From CAWGCA01 sp963820955 (GTDB lineage Bacteria; Pseudomonadota; Gammaproteobacteria; Chromatiales; Chromatiaceae), in contig CAWGCA010000016.1 in NCBI GenBank assembly GCA_963820955.1, positions 1 through 64,000 of the forward strand: a DNA stretch of 64,000 nucleotides, given 5' to 3'. The translations under genes and the position numbers were made by a program. Below the pieces are notes generated by a model. It had not been told where the DNA came from. It saw nothing but the letters and a program-made list of their open reading frames with translations, and ran no database searches. Positions 7,585 through 14,877 of the stretch are shown piece after piece (the first letter of the stretch is position 1; the number at the start of each line of letters is the position of its first letter).

Positions 7585-8832
7585 TCAAAATTCCCACTTC
7601 GCGTACAGTGACGGAATCGCGAGCCAGGCGTTATTGTACCTGGCATTTTTGACGCTGCCGGTATCGTTGATGGGCAGGTTGCCTTCCCAGATAAAGGTCA
7701 GGCCGCCCCCCAGGGTGAGGCCGTCCCGGCGCTCGTGCTTGAAGCCCACTGCGTAGCGGTACATGTTGCCCAGTGGAATGACGATGGGGCGGGTTCGACC
7801 CGTGGACATCGAGGTGTTGTAGGTAAAACCGGCGGTCAGTTCCAAGTCGGGTCGGTAACGGTATTCCATACCGACGCCAAATGCCCACACATCGCGGAAA
7901 TCTTCATCCAATGTCGTGGTGATACCGGTGGCATTGAGACCGACCTGTACCTTGCCGAACTCGGAGAATTCCTCCCAACCGATACTGCCGAGCAGCGCAA
8001 GCTTGTCGTTCCACTGGTGATGAATTGCCACATCGACCGCCTGCGGCATGGTTACGCCCAGGTCAAGCTCGGCACCCGGGAGATCGGGAAACCGCACGCC
8101 GGAGACGTCCGGGTCATCCTCGAAGTCCAGGTCGGTCTCCGTCAGGTAGCGGATGCCAATGCGCGTGTTCTCGGTGGGCTGGAGCATCACGCCGAAGTTC
8201 CACTGCACCGCGAAGTCGGAGTCGGAGATCCGTAGTTTGCCGTCGCTCCCGCCGGGGTTGATCGGGTCCTGAATCCGCATCTTATCCCGTATATAGCCCA
8301 TGGTCAGGGCCGCACCTGCTCCCACCGAGAGCCAGTCGTTCACCCTGAAGGCCACTGTAGGCTGCAACTGGGGGGCGATCAGCGTGACGTTGACGGAACT
8401 TTCCCGGCCGACCCAGTCGTCCCTCCAGTCGAGAGCGAGGCCGAAATAGTTGTGAGCACTGACACCAAGACTGAGCCGGTCCGAGACCGGATGCACATAG
8501 GCAAACGAACCCGCGGGGACGACTCGCTTGTTGACACCCTTCTCTCTGCCGTCGGTCGTAGTACCCGGTCCAGACCTAAAACCTGCATTGATATACACGC
8601 CGGTTGCGCCAGCGAGCATGGCCGGTGAATCGAAACGGGTCATGCCGGCCGGGTTCGAAAACGCAGTGCCGGCATCGTTGGCACGGGCCACCATGCCGGC
8701 ACCAGCATAACCGCTTTCCGAGGCGCTGCTCATCTCGTAAAAGTAGAGCGCCCCGGCAGACGTCGTGGCGGGTAGCAATGCGCAGGCAACCAGGGCCAGA
8801 GAACGGGATATCAAGGGACTCAGGTTCATCAT
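7585..8832 (-). CDS. fadL: FadL-family outer-membrane transporter
   Basis: A 415-residue outer-membrane beta-barrel of the FadL/TodX family for long-chain fatty acids or other hydrophobic compounds. It has a signal peptide (to about residue 26, TTSAGA), then the family N-terminus SSASESGYAGAGMVA and the hallmark NDAGTAFSNPAG, which forms the hatch plug. Alternating amphipathic strands follow, ending in YAKWEF with the C-terminal Phe needed for BAM recognition. It is monocistronic, with no acyl-CoA synthetase nearby to fix the substrate. Confidence 0.9.
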   Translation of the reverse strand: MMNLSPLISRSLALVACALLPATTSAGALYFYEMSSASESGYAGAGMVARANDAGTAFSNPAGMTRFDSPAMLAGATGVYINAGFRSGPGTTTDGREKGVNKRVVPAGSFAYVHPVSDRLSLGVSAHNYFGLALDWRDDWVGRESSVNVTLIAPQLQPTVAFRVNDWLSVGAGAALTMGYIRDKMRIQDPINPGGSDGKLRISDSDFAVQWNFGVMLQPTENTRIGIRYLTETDLDFEDDPDVSGVRFPDLPGAELDLGVTMPQAVDVAIHHQWNDKLALLGSIGWEEFSEFGKVQVGLNATGITTTLDEDFRDVWAFGVGMEYRYRPDLELTAGFTYNTSMSTGRTRPIVIPLGNMYRYAVGFKHERRDGLTLGGGLTFIWEGNLPINDTGSVKNARYNNAWLAIPSLYAKWEF

Positions 8833-9078
8833 TATTACACCTTCTGTGCGTGCCTTTTATACAAACCGGCATCTGCTGCCGCGAACACCGTCGCTCTAAA
8901 GGCTCTCAGGTTATCAACCCTGTAAGGCTAAAACAGCGGATTCTTCACCAGCGCCGGAATCACGGGAATGACATTCAGCCGGATATTCCAGTCTTTACCA
9001 GAAGCATCCTGGCGGATGACCGATTTTCGACACTGAGTTGAAACTTTACAGGCAACTTACCAATCTTCATTGCCTTGC

Positions 9079-10104
9079 CTACACCGTGAAAGGCATAAAC
9101 GACATTAACCGATCAATCGTCCAGTAGGCCGCCACACCGCCAATACTGTAAGGCAGCAAGCGCCAGGTTCCCTGCGGTACGGTTAGCGGTAGCCGTTTCA
9201 GCACGGCGATCAGGCTTAACACCACGGCGATGAATAACAGTTGCCCGGTTTCCACACCGACATTAAACATGAACAACGCCAGCGGCACCTCATGCTGCGG
9301 CACGCCGATCTCTGACAAAGCACCGGCAAAACCGAGGCCGTGGAACAGGCCGAAGATAAACGCGATCACCCAGGGGTAGCGTTCAGTGATTCCAATTACA
9401 CCGTTGCGCTGGTGAACGATCTCCGCTGCCAGAAACAGGATGCTTAACGCGATGATGGCTTCGGTAGGTGCTGACGGTACATGCACGACGCCCAGGGTCG
9501 CCAACGCCAGCGTGATGCTGTGCGCAACCGTGAACGCGGTGACCGCTTTTATCAGCGGACCGAGGCCGGACACGATCAACAGCAGCGCCAGCACAAACAA
9601 CAGGTGATCCACCCCTTCCAGGATATGAATCGTACCCATGCGCCAGTAGTCGCCGGCAACTTTGAGTTTGGATGCCTGCAGCGGGATAGTGAACTCGGGC
9701 GAAGCCGGTCGCAGGATCGCCGAATGCTGGGTGCCATCCTGCAACTGGACCAGCAGCAGTACATCGGTCTGCAGGGCGGCCAGGCCATCGATGACGATAG
9801 TCTGGCCGGTCAACGACTCAGCATTATTTTTATAAGTTGCCTGTTCGATCAGGGCGCCCGGCACGTCCTGCAACGTTGGCGTGCCCAGCAACTCCAGGCT
9901 CTCCGGCAGTTGCGGCGTGATGGCCAACACCCGGTTGCCACGCGTGGGGACTTTCCAGGTGACGGCAAACAGGCCGGTGTTCTGTTCCTTGATATCCAGC
10001 AGTGCGGGACGGATTTCATCGGCGCTGACTGGCATCACCGGATAAAGCCCGACCACCATCACCGCAACCACTGACAACAAGTGGTGTTTGATAAACCGCA
10101 TCAA
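9079..10104 (-). CDS. HupE/UreJ-family membrane protein
   Basis: A 341-residue protein with a signal segment (ends near VSADE), a periplasmic domain of about 130 residues, then six or so membrane helices of the HupE/UreJ_2 family. The family signature HILEGVDHLLFVLALL lies near residue 160, followed by FGLFHGLGFAGAL and FNVGVETGQL. Such proteins are proposed to move metal ions, nickel or others. The start overlaps the stop of the upstream isomerase gene by ATGA, so the pair is translationally coupled. Isomerase-HupE pairs next to DUF3604 genes suggest a shared exported pathway; the substrate is unknown. Confidence 0.85.
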   Translation of the reverse strand: MMRFIKHHLLSVVAVMVVGLYPVMPVSADEIRPALLDIKEQNTGLFAVTWKVPTRGNRVLAITPQLPESLELLGTPTLQDVPGALIEQATYKNNAESLTGQTIVIDGLAALQTDVLLLVQLQDGTQHSAILRPASPEFTIPLQASKLKVAGDYWRMGTIHILEGVDHLLFVLALLLIVSGLGPLIKAVTAFTVAHSITLALATLGVVHVPSAPTEAIIALSILFLAAEIVHQRNGVIGITERYPWVIAFIFGLFHGLGFAGALSEIGVPQHEVPLALFMFNVGVETGQLLFIAVVLSLIAVLKRLPLTVPQGTWRLLPYSIGGVAAYWTIDRLMSFMPFTV

Positions 10105-10979
10105 GGCATCTGCTCCTGCACGGCAGCAACCGCGTTACCCTCTTCCGGCGCTTCAATGACGATGGTGTACTGGTCGCGTAAATTGGCGTAGAACTTCTCG
10201 TTGAGTTCCTCACCCCTGTCGGTCTTCCAGTCCAGTGTCACACGTTCGCGCACCTCGGCAAATACCGGCGCCGGGGGTTCGCTGACGTTGCTCACATACA
10301 CCAGGTGCACACCGTAGCCGGACAATACCGGTCCGTGCCATTGCCCCGGTGACAGATCAACCAGTGACGCGGTAAAGCCGCTGCCGAAGTTTTTCTGTAT
10401 TTCGATCGGATCCTTTTCCGGGTAGTAGTTCTGCAACATGAAGTCATCGCCCAGCGCGCCGGCGTCGTCGATCGCATCGCCCTGCGCGATCAATGTCGCC
10501 TTGATCTTTTCGGCATCAGCCAGCGTCGCATCTCCACGCTTGTCCGGATCGATAAAGACCTGGGTAAAGGTATAACGCGCCGGCTCCTGGTAGCGATCCT
10601 GATGTTCGGCGAAATACGCTTGCAGTTCTTCGTCGGTCGGTGGCGTCAATGCCACCAGGTCCTTGGCGAGGAACTCCAGTTTCTGCGCCAGGCGGCGGCG
10701 TATGACCTGGTCGTGCTGGTTCAACCCCATGGTCAACGCCTCGCGGTACAGTACAGTCTCGCGGATATATTGCTGAACCAGGCCGTCCATCTCTTTGTCC
10801 GTCGGTGGCCGGTTCCAGCGTTTCTGCCAACTGGACTGCATCCACTCGATTTCACCGGCGCTGACCACAATGGTCTTGTCGGTCTCTTCCGGTACCGGTT
10901 CGGCGAACATGCCATACAACAGGTAGATCGCCGCACCGATAAGCATAAAATGCAACAGTGGTTCGCGTAACAGTTTCAC
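10101..10979 (-). CDS. membrane-anchored parvulin-type peptidyl-prolyl isomerase
   Basis: GTG at 10979 is preferred: it gives VKLLREPLLHFMLIGAAIY, the standard single-span N-terminus of this family, with a purine-rich site before it. A longer frame to 11078 runs into repeat DNA. The protein is about 292 residues: an anchor, a helical arm (residues 40-140), then a PpiC-like periplasmic domain (about 140-265, with YTFTQVFI and GPVLSGYGVHLVYV). It probably helps fold exported partners encoded nearby. The gene overlaps hupE by four bases and follows, by about 25 bp, the residual 3' end of a DUF3604 gene. Confidence 0.85.
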   Translation of the reverse strand: MKLLREPLLHFMLIGAAIYLLYGMFAEPVPEETDKTIVVSAGEIEWMQSSWQKRWNRPPTDKEMDGLVQQYIRETVLYREALTMGLNQHDQVIRRRLAQKLEFLAKDLVALTPPTDEELQAYFAEHQDRYQEPARYTFTQVFIDPDKRGDATLADAEKIKATLIAQGDAIDDAGALGDDFMLQNYYPEKDPIEIQKNFGSGFTASLVDLSPGQWHGPVLSGYGVHLVYVSNVSEPPAPVFAEVRERVTLDWKTDRGEELNEKFYANLRDQYTIVIEAPEEGNAVAAVQEQMP

Positions 10980-11004
10980 TTCTTCAGCTTCCTTATGGTG
11001 CAAT

Positions 11005-11034
11005 TCATTGCTTCGGTGTGTACCAGATGGGTGA
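11005..11034 (-). pseudogene. 3'-end remnant of a DUF3604 gene
   Basis: On the minus strand this encodes SPIWYTPKQ and a stop, matching the C-terminus of both intact DUF3604 genes (SSPIWYTPDPK and SSPIWYTPEKM). It abuts the isomerase gene. I infer that a DUF3604 gene once led this operon and was lost down to its tail, with repeat DNA now adjoining. Confidence 0.65.
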
Positions 11035-11042
11035 CGTAAAAC

Positions 11043-11149
11043 ACTGGGGTCATAAAACACTGGGGTCAGGTCTTGCAATAAAACACGGGCAGGTCTTGCA
11101 ATGACACATTGTCATGGATCACTCCATTGTTGCATCGCAAGACCCGCCC
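11043..11149. repeat. REP-like GGTCTTGC repeats and hairpin
   Basis: Two tandem ACACTGGGGTCA-type units (11043-11068) are followed by GGGCAGGTCTTGCAATG (11087-11103), which faces CATCGCAAGACCCGCCC (11133-11149) as a 14-of-17 inverted pair. The same GGTCTTGC core bounds the transposase remnant at 18725-19056, so these look like ends mobilised by a REP-associated transposase. Confidence 0.6.
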
Positions 11150-11204
11150 CCTTCTCTCGTGCGGTTCCGCACGGTTCTAGTTGAGTATACTGTCCCCAAT
11201 GCGC

Positions 11205-13172
11205 TTAATTGAATACCTGGTGCAAGTGAGGATAGAAAGGGGCCTTCTTCACGCGCTTCGGGTCCGGCGTGTACCAGATGGGCGATGACCAGGCACGTTC
11301 CTGGATCGTTGCGTCAACGCCCTCGGGCGGATCGATGCCCAGCGCCTTTGCATCATAGGTTGACCAGCGCGGTGTCGGAATCTCCAGCACCCGGACGTAA
11401 TAGACCGCGTGATGTTCGGGTTTGAAATCCGGATCAGTCCACACTGCGCTCAATTGCGAGTCACCGATATCGTTGGTGTACGTGGCCGCCTTGATATTCA
11501 CCGTATTGCCCACCGGTGGCACTTTGCCGGTCTTGGGATCGGTCTTGCGATCGTCCGACAAGGCGACGTCATAGATCTTTTCCTGCGGATAGCCGTTCTC
11601 GTACCAGCCCTTGACGATCTGCACCCGGTCCAGGTTGCCGCTATCCGGATCCTTGAGCGCCCAGACGGCAAAGGTCGGCGCCTTGACCCTGGTCGGCATC
11701 CTGGGCAGGTCGCCGCCCATGGGTACCCCGCCCTTGTACGCTTTCGCGACAAAGTCCTTGTGCTTGTCGAGCTTCTTGTCATAACCCCAACTACCGAAGA
11801 AACGCAGCCGGATCAGTGGACCCGAGGTACCGAAAGTTTCCTTGCGCTGCAGGGCATCGAAGATCGCCTCACGGGTGTTCTCCGGTGCCCAGACACCGGT
11901 CGCGCCGGGCGTGCCAAAGTTGATCGCCGATTCACCCGCCGTCGTTCCGGCACCGGACAGCCGGATCTTGGCCGTCTTATCAAGATTGCCGTGAACGCCT
12001 GAATAGTTGAATTCCTCGTTGTCGGAAAACCCGGTATGCGCATCGGCGCCAGCGACGATGCCGAACTTGAACGGGTTGACGCCGAGGTATTCCTGGTAGC
12101 CAACGCCGTTGATCAAGGCCTCGCGCACGTAGCTGTAGCTGACCCGGCCGACCACCGGCGGATTGGTGCCGATCAGGCGGGCGTACTGCTTTTCGAAGCC
12201 TGCGAACTCGTCGTTTGGCGACAGTGCCGGATTGGTATCGGACTGGCCCTTGGTCTGGATGATCTCGGTCGCCAGCTCATTCTCGGCCCGCAGCCTGGCG
12301 TAGCGCGCATTGATCGGTGTGCCGGCGGAGTCTCTGGGCGCATACATGAGGCCGTTGCTCAGGTTGCCGTTGTGCGAGATCGAAAAGGTGTCCAGGCCGG
12401 CGTCGCGTTGTGTCTGCAGATAGGTCCACAAGTCCTCGGGGCGGTCGGAATCAAAGGCCGAGAACGGGGCTGCCGGCCCCTTGTCGTCGCGGAAAAAGAC
12501 ATTTCGGTGCAGGTTCTGATTGACCGGTATCGAGGTCCACTCGAAGGCGATCAGGGTAGTGAACTTGCCGGGTTCGTAATGCTTGTTGGTGACCTCGACG
12601 TGTTTTTTCCAGCTCGACTTGAGGACCTTCGGGTCGTTGAATACCGGGTCGGGGTTGTTGGTGGTCAGGCCGACCGCGATTTTGGCGAAGGCCTCGTCGC
12701 CCTTCTTGGGGTCGCCGGACAGGATCAGCTTGATGATTTCGTTGTCCTTGTTCTTGGTCATCAGCTCGGACTTCGGATCGGAGAGCTGCGGCATGACGCC
12801 AAAATATTCGGCGTGATCAGTCACCGCACACCAGTCATAAGGCGTCTTCTTCTGCACCACCTCGCCGGAGGTGTTCTTTTTCACCGCCTTGCCCTTGCAG
12901 AAGTTGTAGGCATCGTCGGTGGTGTTGCGCGTGCCCATCGCATAGGCGTCCGGTGAGTTCTGCGTATGCAGGTGCTGCTCGCCGAAGTACACATTGTTCA
13001 GCGGATTCTTCTTACCCGAACTGCGGCCGGGTTCACCGGCGGAGTCGGCTGCGATTGCACCGGCTGCGAACAATGCCGAGAACAATAAGGACAGCGTCGT
13101 TACGATTGTTTTGGTCCTCATGGTTTTGGTCCTCATGTTCTTGGTCCTCATGTTCTTGGTCCTCATAGTCAT
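11205..13172 (-). CDS. DUF3604 exported protein (copy 1)
   Basis: A DUF3604 protein of about 639-656 residues with a signal peptide ending near AIAADSA. Predicted metal-site motifs resemble PHP-like hydrolases: YFGEQHLHTQNSPDA, VTDHAEYFG, SHNGN and AGADAHTG, in order along the chain. Others are typical of the family (FEWTSIP, RIQIVKGW-like and IQERAWSSPIWYTP). The biochemical activity of the family is not established, as far as I know. The start is ambiguous because ATGAGGACCAA is repeated: possible ATGs are 13172, 13166, 13151, 13136 and 13121. A still longer frame enters a palindromic repeat and is not credible. It is 37-40% similar by eye to copy 2 only in blocks, so the two are old paralogues. 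Confidence 0.85.
   Translation of the reverse strand: MTMRTKNMRTKNMRTKTMRTKTIVTTLSLLFSALFAAGAIAADSAGEPGRSSGKKNPLNNVYFGEQHLHTQNSPDAYAMGTRNTTDDAYNFCKGKAVKKNTSGEVVQKKTPYDWCAVTDHAEYFGVMPQLSDPKSELMTKNKDNEIIKLILSGDPKKGDEAFAKIAVGLTTNNPDPVFNDPKVLKSSWKKHVEVTNKHYEPGKFTTLIAFEWTSIPVNQNLHRNVFFRDDKGPAAPFSAFDSDRPEDLWTYLQTQRDAGLDTFSISHNGNLSNGLMYAPRDSAGTPINARYARLRAENELATEIIQTKGQSDTNPALSPNDEFAGFEKQYARLIGTNPPVVGRVSYSYVREALINGVGYQEYLGVNPFKFGIVAGADAHTGFSDNEEFNYSGVHGNLDKTAKIRLSGAGTTAGESAINFGTPGATGVWAPENTREAIFDALQRKETFGTSGPLIRLRFFGSWGYDKKLDKHKDFVAKAYKGGVPMGGDLPRMPTRVKAPTFAVWALKDPDSGNLDRVQIVKGWYENGYPQEKIYDVALSDDRKTDPKTGKVPPVGNTVNIKAATYTNDIGDSQLSAVWTDPDFKPEHHAVYYVRVLEIPTPRWSTYDAKALGIDPPEGVDATIQERAWSSPIWYTPDPKRVKKAPFYPHLHQVFN
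13107..13166 (-). repeat. 15-bp tandem repeat carrying successive start codons
   Basis: The unit TTGGTCCTCATGTTC (plus strand), with minor variants, is repeated four times, so the coding strand reads MRTKN MRTKN MRTKT MRTKT. Each unit supplies an in-frame ATG ahead of the DUF3604 signal peptide. Confidence 0.85.
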
Positions 13173-13185
13173 GGTTCTTGCGTTG

Positions 13186-13265
13186 TTGCGAGTAGCGTCG
13201 GCGACGAAGCAATCTCCCAATATTTATGGTTAACTTTACGAGATTGCTTCACTCCGCTCGCGATG
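13186..13265. repeat. imperfect palindromic repeat (GATTGCTTC family)
   Basis: Left arm 13186-13216 and right arm 13240-13265 share the TTGCGAG...GAAGCAATCTC core with the perfect element at 14796-14871. The left arm has extra bases inserted. It overlaps the apparent upstream extension of the DUF3604 frame, which argues against that extension being coding. Confidence 0.7.
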
Positions 13266-13275
13266 TAGCACTTAG

Positions 13276-13335
13276 TTATTTCTTCGCCGTCTTCATTCCC
13301 TCCGGCGTGTACCCGATGGGTGACGACCAGGCCCA
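13276..13335 (-). pseudogene. 3'-end remnant of another DUF3604 gene
   Basis: The minus strand encodes WAWSSPIGYTPEGMKTAKK and a stop, closely matching the C-terminus of DUF3604 copy 2 (ERAWSSPIWYTPEKMKTANQ). Homology stops upstream of about 13335. It sits directly beside a palindromic repeat, just as copy 2 does at 14871-14878, so repeat-associated deletion or gene conversion is likely. Confidence 0.75.
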
Positions 13336-13407
13336 TTCCGGGCCATGGCGCCGCCCGTTTCGTGGCCTGCAAACCTGGCACGCGGCGACCCGCATTCCTG
13401 CCTCTCC

Positions 13408-13857
13408 CTATTTAAGGGTGAACGTTGCGCCGGTCGCTTCAAGGTCTATCTCCAGGTCCTGGCCCTGGGAACGGATGTTGGCGACTACGCCCTTGTCATT
13501 TTTTCCCCAAATTCCTGTGACCGCGTCCTTCGACTGGATGTTGACCGTGGTCAGCGTATAGGTACCCTGAAAATCCTCCACCTGCTTCAGGTTGTACACC
13601 GTGCCTGTCAGTTCCACGGCAGCGTTGCCGGCAACGCCGACCTTCATGTTTTCGAACATGAACGGATACTGCCAACCCTGGAATATCAGGGTACCTTCGC
13701 CCGCGTGGCCGACCGCGGCCCGCAAGACCTGGTTTTCCCTGATCGTGAATGATCCGGACTGCGTGATTCCATCCGGGGTCGGCGTGGAGGGTGTGGTACT
13801 GCAGCCGGCGAACAGCGCGAGCAACAGCACCGGGAGTAAGCTTCGAAAGTTTCTCAT
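13408..13857 (-). CDS. small lipoprotein, DUF1134-like
   Basis: A protein of about 149 residues starting MRNFRSLLPVLLLALFAGCS, a clear lipoprotein signal with lipobox LFAGC. ATG 13857 is preferred over 13872 because it places the signal correctly. The mature part (GEGTLIFQGWQYPFMFENM, then VYNLKQVEDFQGTYTLTTV) resembles the DUF1134/EipA-type beta-sheet domain of cell-envelope proteins; that match is by eye. The gene follows the outer-membrane-like gene by 18 bp, so the two probably form one transcript. Confidence 0.7.
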   Translation of the reverse strand: MRNFRSLLPVLLLALFAGCSTTPSTPTPDGITQSGSFTIRENQVLRAAVGHAGEGTLIFQGWQYPFMFENMKVGVAGNAAVELTGTVYNLKQVEDFQGTYTLTTVNIQSKDAVTGIWGKNDKGVVANIRSQGQDLEIDLEATGATFTLK

Positions 13858-13875
13858 CTCAATCTCCATCATCCT

Positions 13876-14697
13876 TTATTGCGGGAACAACCAGCCGACC
13901 TGGAACTTGAACGTCCATTCCGCCGCGGGCCCGTCGTTTTCTTCCGGGTTGTAGTAAACACCGCCGAAGATCTGCATGGGCTGGCCGCCCACCGGCATCA
14001 CCCGGCCGAGCACGCCACCGATATTATAGGTCCAGTCTTCGTCCTCCCAGTCATAACTCTGCGGCGTGTCGGGCAGGGAGATGTACCAGCCCTTGTCGAA
14101 ATGCTGGGTCAGGATGGGCTGCATGAAGGTTGTGCTGACATCGGCCGCGTCCGAGCGGATGTCGTAGACATCCCATTGGTGGAACACCATGGCGCCCACC
14201 TGAAGGCCCTTTCTGGGCGTCGCCATAACCACCGCGGCGGGCCCGGCCTGCCAGGAGCCCGACCCCGTGAACTCGTCACTGCCCCCGGTGGGAATGTTCA
14301 GCGCCGGCCCGACACCCCACACGGTATTCTTCGGGGCTGCCTTGGGGACGGCGAAGGCGAGGAAGTTGGTATCGCCCATGCCGTGCTTGCGGCCGACGCC
14401 CTCGAGTTCCGGGGTGGACACATACGGCAGGGTGGCGCGGGTGACGATACCCTTCAGGCTGTCGAACTTTTTCGCCAGGGACGGAAGGGGTACCACCGTC
14501 TGAACAATCGCCGCATTGCCCCAGGAGTCGGCGTTGTGGTTTTCCCAGTTGTGCTGGTTCTGCAGGCGGAACTGGATCAGGTTCGATACCGGGTTGGTCG
14601 CCGCCTCACTCAGGTCCTCGCCACCGAAGGCCTGCCCGCAGGCAAGCCCCGCCAGCAGGCCGGCTACTGCCGCCAGTCGTATGGTCGTGTGTTTCAT
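13876..14697 (-). CDS. putative outer-membrane beta-barrel protein
   Basis: A protein of about 273 residues with a signal peptide (MKHTTIRLAAVAGLLAGLAC and on, cleavage near AFGGE). The mature region alternates polar and aromatic residues in strand-like blocks, for example NLIQFRLQNQHNWENHN, QAGPAAVVMATP and AEWTFKFQVGWLFPQ, ending in an aromatic strand. It resembles proteins often annotated only as transporter or neuromedin-U-like hypothetical proteins beside DUF3604 genes. ATG 14697 is preceded by GGGAGCA; a longer frame to 14784 lacks a signal. It is encoded 180 bp downstream of DUF3604 copy 2, across a palindromic repeat. Confidence 0.65.
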   Translation of the reverse strand: MKHTTIRLAAVAGLLAGLACGQAFGGEDLSEAATNPVSNLIQFRLQNQHNWENHNADSWGNAAIVQTVVPLPSLAKKFDSLKGIVTRATLPYVSTPELEGVGRKHGMGDTNFLAFAVPKAAPKNTVWGVGPALNIPTGGSDEFTGSGSWQAGPAAVVMATPRKGLQVGAMVFHQWDVYDIRSDAADVSTTFMQPILTQHFDKGWYISLPDTPQSYDWEDEDWTYNIGGVLGRVMPVGGQPMQIFGGVYYNPEENDGPAAEWTFKFQVGWLFPQ

Positions 14698-14795
14698 GTC
14701 AGATGCTCCCTGTTTTGCGGGCAGATAGGCTAATGGCAAAGCGGCAGGCGTCGGCGGCGGTGTTTCGAGTGCCACAGGCGTCATCTGCCGTATTC

Positions 14796-14871
14796 GTCAT
14801 TGCGAGCGTAGCGAAGCAATCTCAAGTTTGCGTCCACGGTCCAGAGATTGCTTCGCTACGCTCGCAATGAC
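14796..14871. repeat. perfect 28-bp inverted repeat element
   Basis: Arms 14796-14823 and 14844-14871 are exact reverse complements; the arm begins GTCATTGCGAGCGTAGCGAA and ends GCAATCTC. They flank a 20-base loop. This GTCATTGCGAG/GAAGCAATCTC palindrome is a widespread intergenic repeat type in bacteria. Here it lies 7 bp after the DUF3604 copy 2 stop codon and may act as a transcription end. Confidence 0.9.
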
Positions 14872-14877
14872 ATACAT

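Noticed and set aside
11043..11149. CRISPR-like short repeats
   Set aside because: Only two to three irregular units without equal spacers; they are REP-type ends. No CRISPR array or cas gene was seen anywhere in the window.
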